Positions 1 through 10,094 of a stretch of 64,000 nt of DNA are shown one piece after another (position 1 is the stretch's first letter; each line of letters begins with the position of its first letter). Origin of the DNA: Silurus meridionalis (taxonomy: Eukaryota; Chordata; Actinopteri; Siluriformes; Siluridae). The position numbers and the translations under genes are program-made. Where the stretch lies: contig NC_060890.1 of the NCBI RefSeq assembly GCF_014805685.1, positions 27,824,500 through 27,888,499 on the forward strand, read 5' to 3'. The notes beneath the pieces were generated by a model, which made no database searches, was not told the DNA's origin, and saw only the letters and a program-made list of their open reading frames with translations.

Positions 1-232
1 ACACACCAGGAAGAGCAGAGACTGCAAAACACACACACACAGTTTATATACAAACACATAAATCAGTGCAAAAGTACACACACACACACACGTACGCACA
101 CACACAGTTTATATATAAACACATTTCAGTGCAAAAGTACACACGTACGCACACACAGTTTATATACAAACACATAAATCAGTGCAAAAGTACACACACA
201 CAGTTTATATACAAACACATAATTCAGTGCAA

Positions 233-275
<43 letters not shown>

Positions 276-313
276 CACACACAGTTTATATATAAACACA
301 TAATTCAGTGCAA

Positions 314-356
<43 letters not shown>

Positions 357-451
357 ATGTACAAACACATAATTCAGTGCAAAAGTACACACATGCACAC
401 ACACACACACACACACACACAGTTTATATATAAACACATAATTCAGTGCAA

Positions 452-494
<43 letters not shown>

Positions 495-540
495 TTATAT
501 ACAAACACATAATTCAGTGCAAAAGTACACACACGCGCAC
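1..540. repeat. CA-rich minisatellite
   Basis: About eight copies of a block made of CAGTTTATATA, an AAACACATAA/ATTCA segment and GTGCAAAAGTA, separated by CA runs of variable length. The conserved spacer shows that it is a higher-order tandem repeat and not a plain dinucleotide run. Both strands are open in some frames only because CA/TG runs encode Thr-His or Cys-Val; I see no gene. Confidence 0.95.
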
Positions 541-1040
541 AAACACATTAAATAAAAAGTTTGCTTAATTTTGACTTTATTTCAGCCACTCGGGCGGCAC
601 CACCCCTCTGTAACACCAGAGAACTTTACACTTTAAAGACGAAATCACTACAGTCAGTAATATCACATGGTATTAAACTGAGCCCCTGAACCCTGGAGAG
701 AACTCCAACAATCAGCTCTGGAGGAGACGGAACGAGACACATGACGCAGAAGAGCTTCGTTTATACACCAAAAGCTTCACACTTCAGCCACAAAACATGC
801 TTACAGGTGGAGGCACCAGAAATGTTGGATGTTTATGAGAAATAAAATTGTAATTGCCAGGAAAAAGTGAGAATTAGACAAAATTTTAATGTGACAGAAA
901 CGCGATTCCATCGGATTCAGTCCAAAGAAAACGATAGAAATTTCCCAAAGTCTGCGATCATCTCAAACTAAAACACAGAACTCTCAACAATGTGTTTACT
1001 TCATTTATTTATTTATTTTCTTTCTTTTTAAGAGTAATCT
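541..1040. other. Unassigned intergenic DNA
   Basis: No ORF with recognisable similarity, no inverted repeats and no tandem repeats. It may be single-copy DNA between repeats. Confidence 0.5.
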
Positions 1041-1300
1041 GAAATTTATTTTTATATTTGCGTTTGATGTAATAAACTCCATGAAGATCTGCTTTCCATG
1101 GGTTGGAGTGGAAGATCTCCTGCTATAGAGCTCCAACCCTATTATAGACCATTGTGATGGATGTGAACGCTGGCTGCACCCCAGGAACCCCCTCACCTTC
1201 TTACCTACATCACTACTTGACTTTACTGAACACACTTATATCTGAATGAAGCTCCACAAAATCTTCACACAATCCAGAGGAACATCTTCCCAAAAGAGTA
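1041..1300. repeat. Dispersed repeat, same family as 19.54-19.94 kb
   Basis: This stretch shares a run of short blocks in the same order with 19,680-19,840: AACCCTATT, GATTG/GGATG then ATGTGAAC, CTGCACC, CCTCACCT, ACATCA.TAC.TGACTTTACT, GTGAATCT/ATGAAGCT then CCACAA. The better copy has termini like a DNA transposon, so this is probably an internal piece of one. The superfamily is not determined. Confidence 0.55.
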
Positions 1301-1540
1301 GCAGTAAATCCTACATGGAGGCCGTGTTAGCATTTGCATGTACAGCTGCTAATGGAACTGGGCCACTGGTGTTTATTGCTGATGTGACTGCTGATGGAAG
1401 GGAGGAGCAGGATGAAGTCTGAAGTAAATAGAGCTTTACAGCTTCTTACAGCTACCAAATGTTCTCAAAATCAGTCACCTGACCTCAGCCCACCTGAGCT
1501 GCTTTTCACATACTCAACACTTCACTTTCCTGTGGAGAAC

Positions 1541-1872
1541 TGAGGAGGAGAAAGAGGGAAAAAGGATGAGGAGAAGGAAGAGAACAAAGGTGAAGAAGGA
1601 GAGTAAGAGGAGGAAGAAGAAAAGAAGGACAAGGAGGAGAAGAAGAAAGAGGAGGATGAGGATGAGGAGAATGCAAAAAAGAAGGAGGAAGAGAATGAGT
1701 AGGGGAGAAAGATGAAGATGAGGAGGAAGAGGATGATAATGAAGAGGATGAGGAGGAGGAGGATGAGGAAGAGGAGGAGGAATATGATGAGGAGGAACAG
1801 GATGAGGAATAGGGGGACGAGGGGGAAAAGGAAGAGGAGGAAAAAGAGGGAGAGGAGAAAGAGGAGCTCTCT
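1541..1872. repeat. Polypurine (GAGGA-rich) tract
   Basis: About 330 bases of almost pure A/G on the plus strand, rich in GAGGA and GAAGA. The complementary strand is pyrimidine only and gives a false Ser/Leu/Phe-rich ORF. No gene is supported. Confidence 0.9.
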
Positions 1873-1926
1873 CCACACGCAGGAACAAAAATCCCAAATC
1901 TCCTAACACAGCAGAGAAAGTACAGG

Positions 1927-1928
<2 letters not shown>

Positions 1929-1986
<58 letters not shown>
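1929..1986. repeat. (GT)n microsatellite
   Basis: Uninterrupted TG/GT dinucleotide run of about 58 bases. Confidence 0.97.
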
Positions 1987-1987
<1 letters not shown>

Positions 1988-2057
1988 GATAAAGAGAGGA
2001 ATGGGAAGCGTGATGGTGAGGGTTCAATGCTTTTTGAGGCACAAGACAAAGGAAGTG

Positions 2058-2058
<1 letters not shown>

Positions 2059-2120
<62 letters not shown>
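2059..2120. repeat. (CA)n microsatellite
   Basis: Uninterrupted CA run of about 60 bases, about 70 bases from a GT run. The two are complementary and could pair into a long hairpin. Confidence 0.97.
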
Positions 2121-2191
2121 TACTATGGCAACCACAAGGTTTGTGGGAGCTCTTGTTCTGAGGCGATTGAATGGACGGACTAATAGAAAGA

Positions 2192-2692
2192 AACAAAAAG
2201 AAGCAGAAATATAGAGAAACAAAGAAAGAAAGAGAAATGGAGAGAAACAAAGATAAAAAGAGAGAAAGAAGAGAGAGAAACAGAGAAAAGAGAGAGAAAC
2301 AGAGAAAAGAGAGAAACAGAGAAAAGAGAGAAACAGAGAAGAGAGAAACAGAGAAAAGAGAGAGAAACAGAGAAATGAGAGAGAGAAACAGAGAGAGAGA
2401 GAAACAGAGAAAAGAGAGAGAGAAAAGAGAAGAGAGAGAAACAGAGAGAAGAGAGAGAGAAACAGAGAGAAGAAAGAGAAACAGAGAAAAGAGAGAGAAA
2501 CAGAGAAAAGAGAGAGAAACAGAGAAAAGAGAGAAACAGAGAGAAGAGAGAGAGAAACAGAGAGAGGAGAGAGAAACAGAGAAAAGAGAGAGAAACAGAG
2601 AGAAACAGAGAGAGAAACAGAGAAAAGAGAAACAGAGAAACAGAGAGAGAGAGAGAGAGAAACAGAGAGAAGAGAGAGAGCACTCAAACACT
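2192..2692. repeat. GAGAGAAACAGAGAAA tandem repeat
   Basis: Five hundred bases of slipped variants of AGAGAGAAACAGAGAAAA, nearly all A/G with regular single C residues. It gives long false ORFs (Glu/Arg/Lys on one strand, Ser/Leu/Phe on the other). No gene is supported. Confidence 0.95.
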
Positions 2693-2934
2693 GAACTTCT
2701 AAAACGGGAAAAAAGATGAAGCAGAAAATATATTTTTAAATCCATTATAAACACAAGTCCATGCTAACAAACACATTTCAGTCTAAACTGACCCCTGACC
2801 CCAAACAGATCAAACATCATCGTTTCATTTCCTCTTCCTGTCGTCCAGAGGAAACAGCTGTGATCCCTAATGAATCATGGGTAATGTTAAGGATGACCTC
2901 CATATGACCCTCAAATCCAGAGGAAGTCACAAAC

Positions 2935-2987
2935 AAGTCAAATAGCTTTTATTGTCATTCCAACCATATAGAGTGCAGTACACCATT

Positions 2988-2998
<11 letters not shown>
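2935..2998 (-). repeat. LINE 3'-tail fragment
   Basis: The AGCTTTTATTGTCATT block followed by an ATATAG...TGCAGTACAC block matches 30,238-30,290, where it precedes LINE coding sequence on the minus strand. Only the tail is present here. Confidence 0.6.
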
Positions 2999-3018
<20 letters not shown>

Positions 3019-3031
3019 TACCAGATTACAG

Positions 3032-3092
<61 letters not shown>
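2992..3092. repeat. Interrupted (CA)n microsatellite
   Basis: Two CA runs separated by CTACCAGATTACAGAA. Confidence 0.95.
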
Positions 3093-3094
<2 letters not shown>

Positions 3095-3289
3095 TTACGC
3101 AACATATTTCAGGAAGAATCTACAGGAAGTGACAGTAGAAGGAGCAGGAACCTGATTATACGCACATCATGAACTGAGAACACTGACAAACAGCCTGAAA
3201 CATCTTCAAAACATCTCCTCATGTCCCGACACGCCGCCCTGCACTCGGGGACACGTGATACAAGAATATAGATATAAAACTCCGACCTG

Positions 3290-4193
3290 CTGGTAGTTTA
3301 TAGATGTGGAACACTGACCTGCTGGTATTTTATAGATGTGGAACACTGACCTGCTGGTAGTTTATAGATGTGGAACACTGACCTGCTGGTAGTTTATAGA
3401 TGTGGAACACTGACCTGCTGGTGGTTTATAGATGTGGAACACTGACCTGCTGGTAGTTTATAGATGTGGAACACTGACCTGCTGGTGGTTTATAGATGTG
3501 GAACACTGACCTGCTGGTAGTTTATAGATGTGGAACACTGACCTGCTGGTAGTTTATAGATGTGGAACACTGACCTGCTGGTAGTTTATGGATGTGGAAC
3601 ACTGACCTGCTGGTAGTTTATAGATGTGGAACACTGACCTGCTGGTGGTTTATAGATGTGGAACACTGACCTGCTGGTAGTTTATAGATGTGGAACACTG
3701 ACCTGCTGGTAGTTTATAGATGTGGAACACTGACCTGCTGGTAGTTTATAGATGTGGAACACTGACCTGCTGGTAGTTTATAGATGTGGAACACTGACCT
3801 GCTGGTAGTTTATAGATGTGGAACACTGACCTGCTGGTGGTTTATAGATGTGGAACACTGACCTGCTGGTGGTTTATAGATGTGGAACACTGACCTGCTG
3901 GTGGTTTATAGATGTGGAACACTGACCTGCTGGTGGTTTATAGATGTGGAACACTGACCTGCTGGTGGTTTATAGATGTGGAACACTGACCTGCTGGTAG
4001 TTTATAGATGTGGAACACTGACCTGCTGGTGGTTTATAGATGTGGAACACTGACCTGCTGGTGGTTTATAGATGTGGAACACTGACCTGCTGGTAGTTTA
4101 TAGATGTGGAACACTGACCTGCTGGTGGTTTATAGATGTGGAACACTGACCTGCTGGTAGTTTATGGATGTGGAACACTGACCTGCTGGTAGT
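3290..4193. repeat. 32-bp minisatellite, about 28 copies
   Basis: Head-to-tail copies of a 32-base unit (core TGCTGGTAGTTTATAGATG then TGGAACACTGACC) with almost no drift in length. Copies differ mainly by A or G in GGTAGTTT/GGTGGTTT, and two copies read TTATGGATG. The first unit is diverged (ATATAAAACTCCGACC). Confidence 0.97.
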
Positions 4194-4324
4194 TTTCCTC
4201 CTGGGGGTTGAAGGTGTTGTTGATTTGTTGGAGTCTCAGGTTGATGTGAGGAAACTGATGAAGCCAATAAATCCACCACGGAGGAACATAATCCAGTTCA
4301 GAGGATGACATGATGAGCGTCTTC

Positions 4325-4445
4325 CTGCGTGTGTGTATATATGAGTGTGTATGTGTGTTTGTATGACTGTGTGCGAGTGTATATGAGTGTATGTTTATGT
4401 GAGTGTGTATATGTGTTTGTGTGAGGGTATATGAGTGTCTGTGTC

Positions 4446-4521
<76 letters not shown>

Positions 4522-4522
4522 G
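4325..4522. repeat. Compound GT/GA microsatellite
   Basis: Degenerate TGTGTATATGAGTG repeats lead into a (GA)n run near 4,453-4,481 and then a (GT)n run to about 4,520. The long minus-strand ORF across it is Thr/His/Ser repeat translation only. Confidence 0.9.
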
Positions 4523-4529
4523 GTGAACA

Positions 4530-4860
4530 AAAGCTCCCAGCGCGTTTCTCTGCACGCGCTACTCCGGCGGTGTGAGATCCTCGGCGTGTGCACGCGCGTA
4601 ACGATCCTGCATTCCGTCTGTTATAATAAAAATAAAGGATGTCAAAAATCGGAGCAGATAATAAACAAATACACGAACACGAGGCGTGTGACCGGGCGCG
4701 TCCACACTACAACTAAGCGCGTTCACGAGACAGGCCGGCGCGTTCCTGAAATACCGGGGGGAGGGTTGCCAGGTCCGTGAGAGAAAAGTCAGTCAGTAAC
4801 CAGGGCGACGGTCGCCATTTTGACTGGGAGATAGACAGTTAGGGGTGGAGCGCCACCTAT
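4530..4860. promoter_or_regulatory. CpG-rich patch, candidate promoter
   Basis: CpG dinucleotides are dense here, against a CpG-poor background on both sides. GCACGCGCGTA resembles an NRF1-type site. CGCCATTTTG near 4,813 matches the core of the YY1 motif. Together they look like the CpG-island promoter of a housekeeping gene, but no start codon or exon can be assigned on either strand, so direction and target are unknown. It could also be the terminal region of a CpG-rich repeat. Confidence 0.4.
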
Positions 4861-4884
4861 CGGCATTGGGGGAAAATCATTGTA

Positions 4885-4942
4885 CATCTGTGTGCGCGCG
4901 CGTGCGTGCGTGTGTGCGTGTGTGTGCGTGTGTGCGTGCTTG
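4885..4942. repeat. GT/GC alternating purine-pyrimidine run
   Basis: TGTGTGCGCGCGCGTGCGTG-type run of strictly alternating purine and pyrimidine, a sequence class able to adopt Z-DNA. Confidence 0.85.
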
Positions 4943-5637
4943 TTCAATCCATAAACTGAAATCAGTTCATCTACTGAGAATGTTTAATCTAAACAAAATG
5001 TTTACCAGTTTCTCTTTTTAAAGGGATGTAATGCTATTTTATGCGGTCTAAAATATTTACACTGTTAATTGGATTCTTATACTAAAATTTCCAAAGTTTG
5101 CCAAATACACTCCTTCCAGGTTTTGCTTGACATAATGAAGGGCGGAATTCCTTGTATGGGAGCTTCTCCCAGAAGAGCACCTTCACACAGCAACTAGAGC
5201 GAAAGCACACCAATCACTGTGCTTCATTCAGTTCCAGAAGTCGTCGCAGAGCGACACAGGACTCGCTCGAGAACTCAAAAGTCTCTAAAGAAGTTTGTTT
5301 TTGGATGTGAGGGAAGGAGAAGCTTGTTACACAGTTTGTTGCAGTGAAATCCAACCAAGTTGTAAACATTGTCCAAGTCATGAATTGTGTATCTTTTTTA
5401 TTATTGCAGATAATAGTTTAAGACAAAAAAGATAATACTAATGTTTTTGGATAAAATGAATGTTTTTCAAGCTTGTTGTTTAAAAGATGAAAATAAGAAT
5501 TTAGAATTTTGTCCTGATAGAACAGCAGAAGCTTCAGGGAAATAAATCTGTGCAGTTAGGGAGCATTGTAAATCAATTTTACCTACTTTGATGCAAATGA
5601 AAGGCACAACTCCTTAAAAATGAACACTTATCCTTTC
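4943..5637. other. Unassigned intergenic DNA
   Basis: No coding signal. The stretch 5,140-5,300 (GGAGCTTCTCCCAGAAGAGC and following) has the look of a dispersed repeat, but no second copy is in the window. Confidence 0.4.
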
Positions 5638-6006
5638 TGATCACAAATGTTGAGCTCAGTAGCTCCTACTTTTATACCAAAGACTGTAGAAAGAACATCA
5701 CTTATAATCTTATACTCCAGTAATCATGTTAGTTCTCACTCTCCAGTGTTCTGTATTGTTGAAAGATTTATGATCAAACTCTTGATGTCACCCAAATGAG
5801 GATGGGTTCCCCTTTTGAGTCTGGTTCCTCTCAAGGTTTCTTCCTCATAACATCTAAGGGAGTTTTTCCTTGCCACAGTCTCCATGGCTTGCTCATCAGA
5901 GATAAATACACACCATTCACCTTCACTGTTGATTTGTGTAAAGCTGCTTTGAGACAATGTCTGTTGTGAAAAGCGCTATACAAATAAACTTGACTTGACT
6001 TGACTG
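5638..6006 (+). mobile_element. LINE-A 3'-end fragment
   Basis: A 5'-truncated copy of the noncoding 3' end of LINE-A. It runs from the TTGAGCTCA...TAGCTCCTA block through ATGAGGATGGGTTCC and GAGGAAACC-type blocks to AATAAACTTGACTTGACT. The same sequence ends the longer minus-strand LINE-A at 53,479, which identifies these common short repeats as truncated LINE tails. Other copies lie at 8,153, 10,095 (reversed) and 50,530. Confidence 0.8.
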
Positions 6007-6179
6007 ATTTGTCTATAGTTTTGTGTTTTGTAAGTGTCCTTGTCACTCTTTGTAGCATGAGGCAATGTTACATGCAATGTTAAATCTTCAACTTGGTGCC
6101 ACCCGTATGGCAGCCTGTTGCAGGAGCTCCCATTTAAGTTTGTACTCTTTTCATTTATTTTTTCTACTGTTCCGGCACT

Positions 6180-6541
6180 TTGTCTTTTTCTTTTGAGTTT
6201 ATGTGTGTGAATGTGAACTGCATAATGGACATCAGAATTTGTTCTGTTTTTTATACTATTTTGGACTTTGTTCAAAGTCATGTCTGGAAACTCTGTTCAC
6301 AGCCGCGGCCCCGTTGTTTACACCAGGGATCAGCTGTTAGCATACCGCAACACGGTGGGGCTACTCCAAGAAAAAAACGGATAATGTGATCTAAGACAGG
6401 GGAACCGAGCTGGTGCTCTGTGTTGGACAAAAAGAAGATGCTATGGACCAACTCTCCCATCCATCGTCATGGGGAATGTGAGATCTTTACCCAACAAGAT
6501 TCCGAGGGCATCAGAGGGAATTCCGGGAGTGTAGCATCATG
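6180..6541 (+). mobile_element. LINE-C, 5' part and start of endonuclease
   Basis: Leader sequence (CAGCCGCGGCCCCG block) is followed by coding remnants in changing frames. They include VMGNVRSLPNK-like sequence near 6,465-6,500, which matches the N-terminal strand of the AP-type endonuclease of CR1/L2/Rex1-group LINEs. Reading then reaches the codons for the TESWLT block, where a hAT element has inserted. Frameshifts and internal loss make this a relic. Confidence 0.65.
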
Positions 6542-6780
6542 GTGTATACCAGGGGTGGCAAACCCGTGGCTCGCGAGCCGCATGCTGCTCTTTGCCTGGT
6601 TTCATGCGGCTCTTACGTTCATATCAAAGTTTGTGTGTGTTTGATTTTTAATGTGTGTGTTCACTTTGCTTGAGTTCAATACGGTATTTTAAGACTTAAA
6701 TGAGCTTGCCCCTACTGGGAAACTTCGCGGTATATCAGACCTGGGCAAACTACAGCCCGCGTGAGGCCAATCATAAAATA

Positions 6781-7204
6781 CAGGGATGCACCGAAATACC
6801 TAAATCACTGAAACAACACGGCAGAAACACAATTGTAATGACGCAATAAAAAAACGCAGCAGCACACGGTTATCTGGATAAGAGCAACATGTCTGCGGTG
6901 TGCGGAGAGCGATGTGCAAAACATGCAATGCTGAAATTTCAAGAGGGGGTGTATCTGCAAAGAGTTTCTCCAAGTCGGGTTTAATTTATCACCTGAAATC
7001 CAAACATCCCGATTGCCTTCTAAATATGAGAAGAACGCGGCGCAGAAAAGTAAAGTCATTCCGAGCATGCGCACTCCATCTGTAGAGGACGTTTGTGAAA
7101 AGGCAGGAAAGTTTTCCAGTGATGATGCTGAGGCAAAAGGCATAACACAAAAAATTATGGATTTCATTGCCTTTTGAATTGAATTTTCATTTCGGTGCAT
7201 CCCT
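6781..7204 (+). mobile_element. hAT-type element, inner of three
   Basis: The inverted termini CAGGGATGCACCGAAAT and ATTTCGGTGCATCCCT are typical of a widespread hAT family. The flanks share TAAAATA (6,774-6,780 and 7,204-7,210), so the TSD is imperfect. It is internally deleted but keeps a transposase fragment. Confidence 0.82.
6900..7085 (+). pseudogene. hAT transposase relic, BED zinc finger
   Basis: The 61-codon reading frame has C-K-T-C followed about 20 residues later by H-L-K-S-K-H, i.e. C-x2-C...H-x4-H with an aromatic residue between. That is the BED-finger DNA-binding domain at the N-terminus of hAT transposases. The rest of the transposase (RNase H-like DDE core and dimerisation region) is deleted, so it cannot transpose itself. 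It lies inside the inner hAT-type element in the same orientation. Confidence 0.7.
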
Positions 7205-7708
7205 AAAATATTATCGTTGATGTGGCCCTCTGACACAATTCAGGTTTCTCATGTGGCCCCTTGTAAAAATTAATTGCCCCCCCTGCGGTATATTCATCTC
7301 ACGCACATGCGCATTTGACGAAAAAACCGCATTAAACTCAAGCGTAGTGAACACGCGTAGTGAAGACCCTGAAACACGTGAAATCAAAGCATCGATCTGT
7401 TCTGACTGACACTCGTGTGAAAGAATTGCTTCGAGTGGCAATAACGGAATACGAGGCAGATTTGAAGGGGATTGTTCAAGGCAAGGAATGCCAAAAGTCC
7501 CACTAAGTAACATGCAGTAAAAGAAAAACGCTATTGTAAATTATTATATTTTTGTTTGTGGACTTGGTTAAACTAAGAGTTTGTGTGTGTGAGACAGTGC
7601 ACACAATGTTCATTGTTGAAAATGACTGTCCTGTGGTCTTAGAACTGTGGGAGTCAATTTCTGTCATTATGTTGGTGTGTGACATTTACAATAAATCTGG
7701 CTGAGCAG

Positions 7709-7753
<45 letters not shown>

Positions 7754-7867
7754 CGCAGGGATGGGTGATGTTCATGTGTGCCCATGTGTATGATGTGGCT
7801 CTTTGCGGTAACACAGTAAAAAATGTGGCTCTTGGTCTCTGACTGGTTGGCCACCCCTGGTGTATAC

Positions 7868-8152
7868 GGAGTCATGGCTAACCAAGCTAACACCGGATAC
7901 GACCGTGGCTTTGAATGGATTACGATTGCTGCATGCGGACAGAACGATGGAGAGCGGTAAGAGAAAGGTAAGAGGACTGGCAGTGTTTGTGAATAATAGA
8001 TGGTGTAAACCTGGTCACATCACTATTAAAGAGCAGATCTGCTGTAAGGACATTGAGCTGTTAGCCGCTAGCATGAGGCCGTACTACCTGCCAAGGGAAT
8101 TCTCGCATGTGTTTCGGTATATTCCCCCTCTGCTGACAGTGAACCGGCATGC
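7868..8152 (+). mobile_element. LINE-C, rest of endonuclease domain
   Basis: The reading frame continues from before the hAT: TESWLT, then ALNGLRLLHADR, then GLAVFVNNRWC, then RPYYLPREFSHV. These are conserved blocks of the AP-endonuclease of CR1/L2/Rex1-group LINEs. The domain is cut off near 8,152 by a LINE-A tail. Confidence 0.78.
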
Positions 8153-8533
8153 AATGTTGAGCTCATAAAACTAGGAGCTACTAACCATATAGACTGTATA
8201 AGACTGTAGAAAGAACATTTACTTATAATCTTATACTCCAGTACTCATGTTAGTTCTCACTCTCCAGTGTTCTGTACTGTTGAAAGATTTATGATCAAAC
8301 TCTTGATGTCACCCAGATGAGGATGGGTTCCCCTTTTGAGTCTGGTTCCTCTCAAGGTTTCTTCCTCATTACATCTAAGGGAGTTTTTCCTTGCCACAGT
8401 CCCCACGGCTGCTCATCAGGGACAAATGCACACCATTCACCATCACTGTTGATTTCTGTAAAGCTGCTTTGAGACAATGTCTGTTGTGAAAAGTGCTATA
8501 GAAATAAACTTGACTTGACTTGACTTGACTCGA
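8153..8533 (+). mobile_element. LINE-A 3'-end fragment
   Basis: Starts CAATGTTGAGCTCATAAAAC and ends with three to four TTGACT repeats. It is collinear with the copy at 5,638. It interrupts LINE-C between the endonuclease and reverse transcriptase pieces, and some LINE-C sequence is missing at the junction. Confidence 0.82.
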
Positions 8534-8559
8534 TGTCCAGCATTCTGTTGTTAACAGAC

Positions 8560-9136
8560 TCTTAACACGAAGTCCAAATGCCCTTCTCATTATCTCTGGA
8601 GATTTTAATCATGCCCCTCCATCCTCCACTCTGCCCACACACCCCGTATGTTTCATGCCACACCATAGACAATAAAACACTGGACTTATTTTATGCCAAC
8701 TCCAAGGAGGCTTATACTTCAGCACTCCTCACTCCTCGCATCAGCTCCAGCTTCATAAGACCTGTGCAGACCAGCTGTGCGGCATATTGTAGTACTTGTT
8801 TTATCTGAGCCTGAAGCTGGGGAAAAACATCCTGTGTGGTACCTGTACGAAAGACCTCACGCCCAAAAGACTTTCGCATCTGATGAAGGCTGGTGCTTAC
8901 CTCCGACCTCTGGTGAGCCCATCAATGGATCCACTCCAGTTTGCCTACCAACCTGGCATTGGACTGGAAGACACCATCATTTTCCTCCTAAATAGGGCTT
9001 TTTCACACCTGGAAAAGGCTGGGAGCACAGTGTTTTTGACTTTTCCAGGGAGCACAGAGTTTTAACACCATCCAACCTGCGCTCCTGAGGGATAAGCTGG
9101 AGTACATGGGAGTGGACCATCATCTGTCTACCTGGC
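8560..9136 (+). mobile_element. LINE-C, RT-region fragment
   Basis: Coding remnants in shifting frames include a GDFNHAP block (end of endonuclease), RPLVSPSMDPLQFAYQ with an LEDTIIFLLNRAFSHLEKAG stretch (RT fingers), and NTIQPALLRDKLEYMGV. The catalytic palm motif (xADD) has been lost. It ends abruptly at HHLSTW, where LINE-A begins. It resembles LINE-D at 54-56 kb in domain order and wording. Confidence 0.75.
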
Positions 9137-9365
9137 ATTTAAATTTTGACAGTTTCATTTTTTTTTGCTCTCATCAATTAAAATTCTCAAAATATTGTTT
9201 TGATTTCCTGTATTCTCAACTTTCCGTTGGCTCCGTTTCTTCTCTTTTTTTTACTTTTGGAAGAGTGCTTTATTCACTGTTTTACAGCAGTGAGTGGAGG
9301 TCATTCTCATCAGAACTACGAACACACACCACAGTAACCACATTAAGGTACGTAATTTCTCTGCT
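9137..9365 (+). mobile_element. LINE-A, probable 5' leader
   Basis: Noncoding stretch between the broken end of LINE-C and the first ATG of the LINE-A ORF1 region. It is assigned by position only; the exact 5' end and TSD are not visible. Confidence 0.4.
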
Positions 9366-10094
9366 ATGGTAAACATCCAGCTCATTCAGTGTGTAAAATG
9401 TGTAGTCAGTCTTTCTCCATTGTTAGCGATAATTTTATCTGTTAAGTGTAAGTTGGTTTGCTCTATGACGGAGAAGAACATTAGAGGAGCGCATCAAGAG
9501 TCTAGAGAGAAGCAGTGAGTGCGAGAGCAGTCCAGGTTCTGCAGGGGAAAGTCTGGATGCCCTAGGTGGAGTAAGCTTTTCCCCTGACTCCCGCCTTAGA
9601 GCCCTCGCAGCGGGGCGAGTGGGTGACATCTCAGCGGCATAGTCGCAAAGCCAAAGCTAACATTAAGGCCCGCCCAAGGGAGCACCATTCCTCTCCGCTT
9701 GCTCTCCTCAGGGAAGCACCCACTGAGAAACCTGAAAGAGCTCTGGTTATAGGAGACTTTATTGTGAGGCATGTGAAAGTAGTGAGACCTTTAGGGGCAC
9801 CAGCAGCACAGGTCAGGTGTATACTGGGAGCCATGGTACCGGACATAACAGGTCAGCTTGGGTTTTTAGGAAAGCACATGTTCTCTCAGATAGTATTTTA
9901 CATAGAAGCAAATGATATACGCCTTCGACAGTCAAAGTTTACTAACAGTAATATGAAAGAGGTGTGTAAATTACCGAAGGCAATGTCTGATGCAGTAATA
10001 TGCTCTGGCCCCACCCCAATGCGGCATGGCAATTTAGCTTACAGCAGGTTATGGCCGCTGAACTGCTGGATGTCCGAGTGGTGCTTCAAAAAAC
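9366..10094 (+). pseudogene. LINE-A ORF1, esterase-type (broken)
   Basis: The frame from about 9,623 contains an SGNH/GDSL-like esterase: ALVIGDFIVRHVKV (block I), VRCILGAMVPDIT, and a FYIEANDIR block (block III). ORF1 proteins with this fold are known from fish L2-like LINEs. The block I serine (GDS) is Phe here and the block III Gly before Ala-Asn-Asp is Glu, so the enzyme would be dead. The upstream part (from ATGGTAAACATCCAGC at 9,366) has stops and frameshifts. A reversed LINE-A tail then splits the ORF; it resumes at about 10,497. Confidence 0.7.

Larger units (their letters stand above)
6736..7285. mobile_element. hAT-type element, middle of three
   Basis: Starts CAGACCTGGGCAAACTAC and ends TTAATTGCCCCCCCTG. 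The perfect 8-bp TSD CGGTATAT is at 6,728-6,735 and 7,286-7,293. Its ends resemble those of the element at 28,250-29,958, so the two belong to one family. It contains the inner element at 6,781. Confidence 0.88.
6550..7859. mobile_element. hAT-type element, non-autonomous, outer of three
   Basis: The termini CAGGGGTGGCAAACC and GGTTGGCCACCCCTG are inverted repeats. They are flanked by a perfect 8-bp TSD, GTGTATAC, at 6,542-6,549 and 7,860-7,867. An 8-bp TSD with CAG...CTG ends is the hAT signature. No transposase of its own is visible. The interior carries a second hAT-like element and a (GT)n run at 7,711-7,751. Removing it and one TSD rejoins the LINE-C endonuclease. Confidence 0.92.

Noticed and set aside
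66..512. Open frame of 148 codons over the CA minisatellite
   Set aside because: It is Thr-His and spacer repeats only; the opposite strand is equally open as Cys-Val.
1506..2754. Long Ser/Leu/Phe-rich frames on the minus strand and Glu/Arg/Lys frames on the plus strand
   Set aside because: They are translations of polypurine/polypyrimidine repeats; several frames are open at once.
3290..4193. CRISPR-like array of regular repeats
   Set aside because: Units are contiguous 32-bp copies with no unique spacers, and the genome is vertebrate.
4162..4593. Minus-strand frame of 143 codons near the CpG-rich patch
   Set aside because: Most of it is Thr-His and Ser-Leu microsatellite translation; no domain and no splice support.
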